In this document: positions 54,716 to 64,000 of the stretch, piece by piece
Numbering within the stretch: the stretch's first letter is position 1
How the letters are laid out: each line of letters begins with the position of its first letter
The notes under the pieces: generated by a model
Told to the model about the DNA's origin: nothing
Seen by the model: only the letters and a program-made list of their open reading frames with translations
Databases searched by the model: none
Made by a program: the position numbers and the translations under genes
Assembly (NCBI RefSeq): GCF_030864355.1
Contig: NC_083400.1
Location: forward strand, 883,001 to 947,000
DNA: 64,000 nt
Direction: 5' to 3'
Source: Cutaneotrichosporon cavernicola
Lineage: Eukaryota > Basidiomycota > Tremellomycetes > Trichosporonales > Trichosporonaceae

Positions 54716-56532
54716 ATGCTCCTCTCAGACCTCATCCTCGACAAGCGCGGCTCGCTCGCAAAGGTGTGGCTCTCGGCGCACCACGAGCGCAAGCTCAGCA
54801 AGCAGCAGGCGCTTGGTGTCGACGTGGGCGAGAGTGTCGGTATGTCGGTATCATTGTTTACGCTCACGCAGACGCGATTCTGACCGAGAGTCGGCCGATG
54901 GCGCTGCGCGTCTCCGGCCAGCTCATGCTCGGTGTTGTGCGTATTTATGGACGCAAAGTCCAGTATCTGATGGACGACTGCCGCGAAGCGCGTGAGCGCA
55001 TCAGCATGACGTTCCGCCCTGGTGCCGTCGACCTGCCGCAAGACCAGGTGCGCGCGTCGCGCGGCGCCATCACTTTCGAGTCTGGCGGCGCTGGCGAGTT
55101 TGAGGCGCTCGACATGTTCGACTGGGGCACGTTTGACGTTCGCATCCCCGGAGGTGGGGGGTTGCACACGGCGCCGCTCACCCAGACGAATGCGCGCGAG
55201 TATGGCGCCTTCAACTTTGGCCGACCACGTGCAGCTAGTATTTACGGTGGCAGCTCGCGGGCAGGAAGCGTCGAGTCGTCGACGCAGCACCTCGACAGTC
55301 AGGACTTTCAGCCGATCGACCTTGATCTCGGCCTCGACTTGGGCTTCGAGGACATGAGCATGGAAATTGCACGTGAAGCGCGCTCCGAACGCTCCCGATC
55401 CAAGAGTGTGCTTCGCACTCCGAGTGTTATTCACGAGGAAATGGAGCTCGACCAGCCTTTTGACGCCGGTGACACATTCGAGCCTCTCGACCTTGGCCTT
55501 GACTTGGCCGACCTTCCCGAGCTTGAGCCGGAAGCGCCTATCGCGGCGGAGGAGCGTGCCCGCAGATCGTCGAGCGAGCTGTCGACACCTCCACCTGAGA
55601 CGCTCGAACTCACTCCTCGTGTGGCGAAGCGTGTCGCAGACGCCAAGGCCGCTCCGCGCGCCAAGCGCCTGCGCATTGTCCGCGCTGACGCCGAACTCGA
55701 GCTTCCCGACGAGGACTTTTTCCCGCCCACAGACGACTCACCCATCCTCGGTGAGGAGAACTTCATCCCCGCCAACCCCGCCGCGCTGCGCCTCCGCGAC
55801 ATCCTCAACGACCCCGTCGCACATTTTATTCCGATGATTGGCGCGCGCCTCTTTGCCGGCCCCCCCGGCCTTGCGCCAGAACTTGCAGAGCTGTTCACGT
55901 TCCCATCCGACGTGCTCCGGCGGACACGGGAGGAGCCGCCCGTCAGCCCGCCACCCCGCCCGGCTAAGCGGCAGCGCAAGGCGGTCGAGCGTTCACCCGA
56001 GACCGAGGAGGAGCAGGAGCAGCACGAGGAGGAGGTCGAGGTCGGGCGCCGCGAGTCCCACACGCCAAGCGTACATGGTGAAGGTTTCCAGTCCTTTGAG
56101 CCCGTGCTCGACTTGGAGTTAGACATTCCGCTAGACCTGGTCCGGCGGAGTGCAACCCGCGAGCCATCCGTTGCGCTCCCCCGCGAACCCTCGGCCCCGT
56201 TGGCGGACAGGACCCACCCCCTCGCCGTCTTTGACACACGTACCCTCTCCAGCCAGCAGACGCAGTCGGACTCTGAACACGAGGCGGACGGCTTCAGCCG
56301 TAACACGACACTGGCGATGGGTGTGCTGCGTCGCGAGCTTGACGCGATTGAGGCGGCGGACAAGCGCGTCAGTTTCACAAAGCTTGCTAGTGGGGCGAGT
56401 AAGCGCGCCGTCTCTGCCATGTTCTTTGAACTTTTGGTTCTTGGGACGCGGGACGCCGTTGTCCTCAACCAGGACAAGGCGTATGGCTCTATCGACGTGT
56501 CAGCAAAGGAACGGCTGTATGCGCTTACCTGA
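54716..56532 (+). CDS. RAD21: Cohesin kleisin RAD21/SCC1
   Basis: Two exons, 54716-54839 and 54872-56532, 594 residues. The N-terminal Rad21/Rec8 domain reads SLAKVWLSAHHERKLSKQQA, then DAILTESRPMALRVSGQLML and GVVRIYGRKVQYLMDDCREA across the junction; this end grips Smc3. A long acidic, disordered middle (where separase sites would lie) follows. The C-terminal winged-helix domain contains RRELDAIEAADKRVSFTKLA, SKRAVSAMFFELLVLGTRDA and QDKAYGSIDVSAKERLYAL; it binds the Smc1 head. The protein holds sister chromatids together. It starts MLLSDLILDKRG rather than the usual MFYSE-type N-terminus. The sequence fits mitotic Rad21 better than Rec8, but a paralogue cannot be excluded. Confidence 0.93.
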
Positions 56533-57303
56533 CCGCGTTTGGCCAACTGTCGTTTCTTGCTTCGTCTCCTTTGTTCTTCTTGAGATATCAATACCCGTCC
56601 GTATCCTATCCCGTAGCTAGATTGTCTGTACGATGCAATTGATTTTCCTCTACATGGCCTGGGCTTGCTCAGCTGGTTCGCTAACGCTCGGTGTGGCGAG
56701 TTGCAAGTTCCCCACCCCAATCCTTTCCCATGCCGATACATCGACGTCTGGCAGTACCCGGCCCCAGCTAACATTCTGCTAACTAAGCTATACCTGTGCT
56801 CCTGGACGATACAGTAGCTCAAGTATATCACCACAACCTTGCACTTAACCAAGTACACTACCCATGCCTCCCTAACCCGTCAACCGAGTAATTCTCTACC
56901 CAGTTTTACTTAGCCTTACCCAGCCCACCTACCACTATTCTACCCCACACTCTCTCACCTTGACATCAACGCCAATCATGGTCGGTTCCCTCGACTGCGC
57001 CCAGCAGGGTTCTTAATCGCGATTACTACCCCCTAGGAGTTGTCGAGAAAGGCCCTAACAGTAATTCAGAGTTGCGTATGCGCAAGTATCTGTGAGGATG
57101 ACCGGTGAGGGCTGGGATGCGAGTGCGGGTGGGTCAGTTGACCATCTCCTTGAGGTGCCCCACCCAGCCTCAGTTGGGACTCGCACATTGAGGATCGCTT
57201 GAGGCGGTCGGAAGATACTTCTTGGGCAGATATCTGACGCTTGTGCTGCCATTGCAACGATATGGGTTTATGGCCAGTCGGTTCTCGGTCGCCATCCGTT
57301 GAA

Positions 57304-57510
57304 AGAAACTGGTAGGGGAACTTGAGAAAGAGAAGAGGAGAGGAGTTCGTGAATGGGTATAGAAGGGGGTGCGGGGTTGGTGTGAGGGATGATGTCCATC
57401 GGGTTGTAAGAAACTGGTAGGGGAACTTCAGGAAGAGAAGAGGAGAGGAGACGCTGCCCTTCGTGAATGAGTATGAAGGGGGTGCGGGGTTGGTGTGAGG
57501 GATGATGTGG
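57304..57510. repeat. Two-copy direct repeat of about 100 bp
   Basis: AAGAAACTGGTAGGGGAACTT begins near 57304 and again near 57409. Both copies run on through AAGAGAAGAGGAGAGGAG and GAAGGGGGTGCGGGGTTGGT to GTGAGGGATGATG. Copy 2 carries a small insertion (ACGCTGCCC). Confidence 0.88.
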
Positions 57511-57665
57511 GGATCAACAGTGTAACTTGAATGTCAATCCAGATGCTAGCTACGTCTTCCGATTAAGGTCTCATTCGTATTGGTGCAGTATTGTTAGCCA
57601 GTACTCGTGGCGCGGCGCCAGCTGTGTGTGGTGGCTAACGGGGCGTGAGAACGATGTGGCGATGT

Positions 57666-57735
57666 GGCGGGTGATTGGTGTCGTTCTGTTCAAGATGAGT
57701 GGCGGATGATTGGTGTCGTTCTGTTCAAGATGAGT
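57666..57735. repeat. 35-bp tandem repeat, two copies
   Basis: GGCGG(G/A)TGATTGGTGTCGTT followed by CTGTTCAAGATGAGT, at 57666-57700 and 57701-57735, with a single difference. Confidence 0.93.
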
Positions 57736-60553
57736 CCTATTGAGATGGACTGGAGGACCGCGAGCGTTGAATGCAGAGACTATTCATTGGAATGGATGCG
57801 GTCGACTTGGCCGAGGCGCGGCGTCCATATCACTCGCTCAAGTGGACGAGGGCAGGCCATGGAGTACCCTCGAGATCCTATCTCGAAATCTGCGCTAAAA
57901 AAGGTTGTGAGATAAGATTATCAGGTTGACAGCGAGTTAGCCGCGTCAGGTCCCCCAGTTATCCAGAATCGACACGGGTTGATGCACCGGGCAGGGATTA
58001 ACAGGAGTGGAACCGACGCACAGGAGCCGCATCGTGCTCAAGCCCCAGAACAGGAGATATGATTGTGCAATGATTATGCAATCTGACTGTGAGTGCGACT
58101 GTGCGACTGCAGTGGTGGCCTGCGCATGCAACGACAAAGCACAAATTAAGCCCGAGACGCAGAAGACGACGTTGCTGGCTTATGCGAGGGCGCTGAAACA
58201 GCCCATGCGGGTGGTACAGAGCGCCGAGGCCTGGTCGCGGGTCGACTGGTCGCCGCTTGCAAGAGCAGAGCAAGACCAAGACCAAGAGCGCTCTCCTCTC
58301 CGCTCCTCGCCGCTCCGCTTTGTCCATGTGCTTCCTAGGAGCTCCCTGCTACAGTACAGTCCACAACAGCCGCTGGTGCCTTGAACCCAGTACGTTCCTG
58401 CCAAGGATGGATGCGGCCATTTGGGTCGGCCAGTTGAATATCGGTAAACAGCGGCTAGGATCCGTGGCGCAATGAAATGTGGTACAGTGCACAATCTGCC
58501 CTCACACAGTCATGCAGTAGCAATCAGAGTACGTGATGAGGACGCGCGCAAGCGTGACCGGTGTATTTGGCAGCAGAAATGGCGCAGAGTCAGAGTCGTC
58601 GGTCAGCACCAAGCCGGAGTTTGTTTCTATATGCTATCAGGCAGATTACGGTCGGCCGACTGTCTCGCCAGTATCGCCCAAGCCGTATCTTCTAGATCTG
58701 ATGCAGCTCTGAATTTTAGGCCCCACATGGCCACCAGGTCCCCACCCGGTCCACCCAACTCCTCTCCTTCCTCTCCTGGCGCACCTGGCGCACCTGGCCC
58801 ACCTCGTACCTGCCGCCACCCCCAGGGCTCAACAATTGTTGTTTTATGCCGAAGGGCGACGACGCGGCTGGAGCGGAGTCAGATACGGAAGCCCGATTTC
58901 GAATGTGGGGATGGGGTATTTCGAGTAGTCGGCTTCTATTGCCCCTTGTTGGTTTATGAACGTGTGCCGTTCGAAACGCGAAGCTGCAAAGGATGGCGCG
59001 ACTGGAGCGCGCGCGTGTGCACTGCCCGTGTCGGCCTGGGGGACCTCGGTTTCTCTTGGGGCCGCACAGACACGCGCGCCCAGGCGCCCAGGCGTCCAGG
59101 CGCCCACCTTTGTACATTGGTATGTCACGGCGCCCCTGGGCCCAGTCGTGTGCAAGGACGGGTAAGGAGCGAGAGAAGCCTTCTCCGCACCACCAACGGC
59201 GCACCGATACAAGCAAGAGACACCGATGCACCGATGAAACTGAAGCGCCAGGCTGAGAGGTAGGCCAGTCTTGGGTTGGTGCTTCAGGTCGCCGGTTGGG
59301 TGCATCTGAGTTTGCATCGGCCACTTGGAGCTCGGCCGGAGCCTAGTTTACGGGCTGTCATGTCAATGTGCCATAATCCATCTTGCCCCCCTCATTTCTC
59401 CAGTGCAGTGACGCAAACCCACACTCCCGCTTGCCCGGGAGCCCCGCGTCACACAAAGGCCTGCGGATGTTGCCTGCGTCTCCTCCCCCGCAGCCGCATC
59501 ACCTGGTCTAGTCGTGCTCTGACCCTGGCCCCAGTGCTGCTACCGAACAGGAAAACAGCCAGAAAGGTCAGAGGCTGACCACACGTTGGGGTATGTATTT
59601 CGAATGGGACCATGTCCCCCCAGGAACGAGGTGATTCCCTCGGTGCATGCCGACCCAAGCTATTTCGAAGTGGCCGTTGATCAGCGCTTACCTCGCAGTT
59701 CTCGCCTCAACATCTTAGAACGCTGGAACGCTAGATCCTTTATTATCAGCCAGCTTGCGTCACTCTGAACCCCCATCCCGTCCTCGGACAAACCCATCTC
59801 CCATATCGTTCTCCACTACCACCTTTACACCCCCCCCCCGCTACCCCGTTAAACCGTTTAATCGTTGGACTCCAAAGTTCGGTCAGGTGAGTATCTGAGC
59901 GTTGGTTGCCGATCATTTCATTCCCCGAGCTCGACATTCGGCACCAAAGTTGATGAACGTGCTGTGTAAAGCGTACGGTGAAGATTATGTGGGCTGTACT
60001 GCTTGGGACGTGCGTGAGGCACGGCGCGAACGGAACGGATAACATCGAGTTGGCCGTTGCCGTTGGCTGTTACCGGTTGGCTGTTGCCGTTGCCATTGCC
60101 GTTGCCGTGCGCTGCGGAAGGCCGTGAGGACCGAGCGGTGGCGGCGGCTGAGCGTAACCACGTACCCCGGCCTAGGCTGGGGCGGCTCGAGCAGCGCCAC
60201 GACTAGCCCATTCTCATTTGGGAGGCCCTTGGAGCTGAGAGGATTGGTGAATGCGCAATGCGCAATGCGAATGGTGTTGCTGGAAGGCTAGCGAATGGAC
60301 AATAGCCGCCAATGCGAGGTTCAGATCCCCCCTTCCCTCCTTCCCCCCTCCCCCCCCCGCTTGCTCCTACACGTCAAAGGCTACGTCACAATCCTAGCCC
60401 ACTTTTGGATTCTCCAAACATATTCTGGACATTCTCAACATCCTTTTCTTTCTTCCCCATCCACTTCTCACCACCTTCTCACCACCTTCCCCCCTCCTAC
60501 TCGTTCTTACACAAACAGCTTCCTCTCTCCCGTCTCTCCCACTTTTGGCATAG

Positions 60554-60697
60554 GTGAGTCTTCCTTTCTTGTCTACGCTCCAACCACATTCCGACATCGC
60601 CGCGAAGCCGATGCCAAGGCCCTTCTGACCCTTTGTCGGCTATCACTCCTCCTCTTTGCTGGCGACTGCCATTGGATCATAAAATACTGACTGCCAG
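60554..60697 (+). promoter_or_regulatory. Possible 5' UTR intron of GDH2
   Basis: CATAG|GTGAGTC at 60554 and CTGACTGCCAG|CC ending at 60697 form a plausible intron with a branch-like CTGAC, in the CT-rich leader just before the GDH2 ATG. It is longer than the coding introns of the window. Inferred from splice signals alone. Confidence 0.4.
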
Positions 60698-60753
60698 CCT
60701 GAGTGTCTCTTCACTCTTCACTCTTCCCCCTTTTCCTCCTCCATCTAGTCAAA

Positions 60754-63700
60754 ATGGCGACCCCCACTAGCACCACCGCCCCGGTGAGTAACCTGCCCTG
60801 GCCCCGCTCGAGCCCCGCTGACCTCCAGAGCGGCCTCCCGCTTCCCAAGCACGTTGACCCCTCCAAGTTTGGCGGCCGCCAGCGCCTGGACAGCGTGTGA
60901 GTACCTTTACCAGACTCCATCCAGATGTAGACGTGGCTACCTCACTCCCCCGCGGAGCGAGTGTAGAGCGCGCTACACCACACTCTCTTCTCCAACCCCT
61001 CACTCCCAGGATGGCAGCTGACAACAGCGGGTACATTTCGTCGCCCTTCCCGGCCAAGGCCACTCAGCAGGCGCAGGTTGCCCAGATTCTCACCGAGTCT
61101 GGCTTCATGCCCGCTGAGCTCGTCAGCGGCGAGGTCGACTGGTTCTACAACTCGCTCGGCATTGACAACGCCTACTTCTCGTCCGAGTCGCCTTCTGTCG
61201 TTGCCGACTCGATTCTCGCCCTCTTCAGTGCCAAGGTGAGTCCTCCACGTCCCCTCACCACGCCAGTCGAACAGCCAAGCTAACCCCGCAGCTCCTTGCC
61301 TACACCAAGCACGACCCCACCCAGCTTAAGATCGACCTTGAGAAGATCACCACCGAGGAGGAGTGCAAGGCCGGTACCCGTGAGGGCGCCGTCTTCATCC
61401 ACTCGTCGGCTGCCGGCGTCTCGGCCAAGGACGGCCCCGGTGCCACCGTCGAGAAGCGCATCGATGACCAGTTCCTCGACAAGGCCTCCAAGGACAAGTC
61501 GTTCCGCCTCGAGTCGTACCGCTCGGCCGGCTCGATCTCGGCCAGCGTCTCGCAGCAGCTCCGCACCTACTTCGTCTCGCGCTGCGAGTTCCCCGCCGGC
61601 GGCGAGGTCAAGACCGCGGCCGGAACCACCGAGATCAAGTCGGTCTCAGACAAGGTCTTCCTCGAGAAGGCTACCCCCACCACGATCGACATTTACCAGA
61701 GCATCATGGACGAGGTTTCGAAGCGCTCGGGCCCCGTCATTGAGAGCTTCCAGCTCGAGGACACTCGCGAGTACCGCATCATCATCGGCTACAAGCAGGG
61801 CGGCACCCGTCGCTACTTCTCGGCCCTCTCGGACCTGTACCACTTCTACGGTCTCTACAGCACCCGCAAGTTTGTCGAGCAGTTCGCCAACGGCGTGACC
61901 ATCATCTCGCTCTACCTCGGCCCCATCCCCAACACCCAGGCTCCTCCTATCGAGCACTCGATCCAGCAGGTCGTCCGCGAGGCTTCGCTCCTCTACTGCC
62001 TGCCCGACAACCCGTTCTTCTCGGTTGCCGAGGGCGAGTCTCCCCACGCCGTGCAGGAGGCCACCTACGCCTACGTCTGCTGGATCTTCACCCAGCACTT
62101 CTGCAACCGCCTCGGCCCTGCCTACGCAGCGCTCAAGGACGTTCTTGACGACAACAACCCGGACCACGAGGATGTTCTCGCCAAGATCAAGACGCGCTTC
62201 CGTGAGGAGACGTTCACTCGCGAGAGCATCCGCGATGTCATCATGACTCACCCCGAGCTCATGCGCCTCCTCTACATCAACTTCGCCATGGTCCACTACC
62301 CCGCGGCCGACGAGGCGTCGCAGCTCACCCCGACCCTCTCGTACCAGCGCATCAAGACGGTCGAGCCCCTCTCGGACGAGGACCTCTACCACAAGATCAA
62401 GCGCGAGGCTACCAACAGCCGCGCCGCCCAGGTCCTCGAGGCGTGCCTCATCTTCAACAAGCACGTCCTCAAGTGCAACTTCTACCAAAACACCAAGGTC
62501 GCGCTCTCCTTCCGCCTCGACCCCTCGTTCCTCCCGGACATTGAGTACCCCAAGCCTCCCTTCGGCATCTTCCTCATTGTCGGCTCCGACTTCCGCGGCT
62601 TCCACGTCCGCTTCCGCGACGTTGCTCGTGGCGGTATCCGTCTCGTCCGCTCGCGCAACCAGGAGAACTGGGCTGCCAACATCCGCAACCTTTTCGACGA
62701 GAACTACAACCTTGCCTACACCCAGACCCTCAAGAACAAGGACATTCCTGAGGGCGGCTCCAAGGGTACCATCCTTCCCTCGCTCGGTGCCGACTACGAG
62801 GTCTGCTTCGAGAAGTACATCGACTCGCTCATTGACCTCCTCATCCCCGGCCAGAGCCCCGGCATCAAGGGCCCAATCGTCGACATCTCGGGCCGTGACT
62901 CACCCGAGGTTCTCTTCCTCGGCCCTGACGAGGGTACCGCCGAGATGATGGACTGGGCTGCCCTTCACGCCAAGAAGCGTGGTGCTCCTTGGTGGCGCGG
63001 CTTCACCACCGGCAAGAGCAACCTTCTCGGTGGTGTGCCCCACGACCGCTACGGCATGACCTCGCTCTCGGTCCGCCAGTACGTCCTCGGCGTGCTCAAG
63101 ACCTACTGCGCCAACGTCAAGGAAGTCACCAAGCTCCAGTCTGGTGGGCCCGACGGTGACCTGGGCTCGAACGAGATTCTCCTTGCCAGCGAGAAGGAGA
63201 AGACGGTCGGTATCATCGACGGCTCGGGTGTCATCTACGACCCCAAGGGCCTGGACCGCGCCGAGCTCGTCCGCCTTGCTCGTGCCCGCAAGATGATCAT
63301 CCACTTCGACGCCGCGAAGCTCAGCCCTGAGGGCTACAAGGTCCTCGTCGACGAGACCAACATCAAGCTCCCGTCGGGCGAGATCATTGACAGCGGTCTT
63401 GAGCTCCGCAACACCTTCCACCTTCGCGTCAAGTGCGACCTGTTCGTGCCCTGCGGTGGTCGCCCCGAGGCCGTCAACATCACGAACGTCAACCGACTTG
63501 TTGACGCCGAGGGCAAGCCCAACTTCAAGTACATTGTTGAGGGCGCCAACCTCTTCTTCTCGCAGCAGGCCCGCTTCTACATGGAGAAGAAGGGCGTGGT
63601 GCAGTTCAAGGACTCGTCGACCAACAAGGGTGGTGTCACCTCGTCGTCGCTCGAGGTCCTCACTGGTATCGCCCTCAACGACGAGGAGTACGCTGAGAAC

Positions 63701-64000
63701 ATGAGCTACACCGACAAGCCCTCGCCCTTCTACCAGACCTACGTCAAGGAGGTCCAGCAGAAGATCTGCGAGAACGCCGCCGCCGAGTTCAACTGCATTC
63801 AGAAGACCTGGAACGCCAACAAGGGTGCCAAGAGCCGCACCGCCATCTCGGACGAGCTCTCCACCACCCTCAACAAGCTCCAGGACTCGCTCGAGAACTC
63901 GGACCTGTACGACAACGAGGTTGCCCGCCGCAATGTCCTCAAGCGCGCATTCCCCCAGACTCTCCAGGACAAGCTCGGTGGCATTGACAACATGATGGCT
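60754..64000 (+). CDS. GDH2: NAD-dependent glutamate dehydrogenase (large type), 3' end off window
   Basis: Three exons so far: 60754-60896, 61010-61235 and 61292 onward, open to the right edge. About 1,027 codons are visible. The large fungal/eukaryotic NAD-GDH signature is clear: ESYRSAGSISASVSQQLRTY, RFRDVARGGIRLVRSRNQEN, LKNKDIPEGGSKGTILPSLG (substrate-binding Lys region), FLGPDEGTAEMMDWAALHAK, GGVPHDRYGMTSLSVRQYVL and LQSGGPDGDLGSNEILLASE (nucleotide-binding fold). The C-terminal part continues at the edge with NVLKRAFPQTLQDKLGGID. The enzyme deaminates glutamate to 2-oxoglutarate, a key step of nitrogen catabolism. Codon use is strongly C-ending, suggesting high expression. Confidence 0.97.

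Larger units (their letters stand above)
56533..60753. other. 4.2-kb stretch without protein genes upstream of GDH2
   Basis: The longest gene-free stretch in the window. It includes a ~105-bp duplicated block (57304-57510), a 35-bp tandem repeat (57666-57735), C-tracts (59829-59839, about 60340-60359), (GTTGCC)n near 60050-60105 and a CT-rich GDH2 leader with a possible 5' UTR intron. No coding gene or tRNA is recognised. Confidence 0.5.

Overview
The window is nuclear DNA of a GC-rich basidiomycete fungus. Genes are compact and intron-bearing, many introns are only 31-37 nt, and several families (ENA-type Na+/K+ ATPase, SEC72, TAP42, SNT2, the large fungal NAD-GDH, Zn2Cys6 factors) are fungal. 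Gene style and the extreme intron size suggest Tremellomycetes, probably Trichosporonales; that placement is inference. I find 25 protein genes, one tRNA, and no convincing transposon, CRISPR array or virus.

Layout. 1-12.5 kb: six genes, all on the minus strand: a DUF3292-like membrane protein (cut by the left edge), an AIF/FSP1-type flavoprotein, an ENA P-type ATPase with a promoter holding a palindromic pair of PacC/Rim101-type sites, an intron-bearing tRNA-Thr(AGT), an AhpC/TSA_2 protein with a His-rich linker, and a fatty acid hydroxylase-superfamily protein. 12.5-25.6 kb: a 31-bp minisatellite, then a DUF4396 protein with a mitochondrial-type presequence, an 11-exon Zn2Cys6 factor, an ACAD10/11-like APH-fold phosphotransferase, a hotdog thioesterase, a cytochrome b561 protein, a secreted Trp/Cys-rich orphan whose 3' end is tandemly duplicated, and an amino-acid transporter. 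25.6-37 kb: a P450, a putative N-myristoylated orphan, TAP42 and a second Zn2Cys6 factor. 37-50.7 kb: a 1,772-residue protein joining BTB and CAP-Gly domains, a seven-exon putative membrane protein diverging from SEC72, a TB2/DP1/HVA22 (REEP) protein and SNT2. 50.7-64 kb: ETF-alpha, cohesin RAD21, a 4.2-kb stretch without genes, and the NAD-dependent glutamate dehydrogenase, cut by the right edge.

Functional threads: mitochondrial oxidation and nitrogen catabolism (ETF-alpha, NAD-GDH, ACAD-type kinase, thioesterase, AIF-like enzyme), ion and pH homeostasis (ENA), ER membrane (SEC72, REEP), and chromatin or chromosome function (SNT2, RAD21). There are no operons and no obvious secondary-metabolite cluster. 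Exon boundaries were built by hand from GT...AG signals with frame kept across each junction. They need RNA data, but where conserved motifs are restored across a junction they are reliable.
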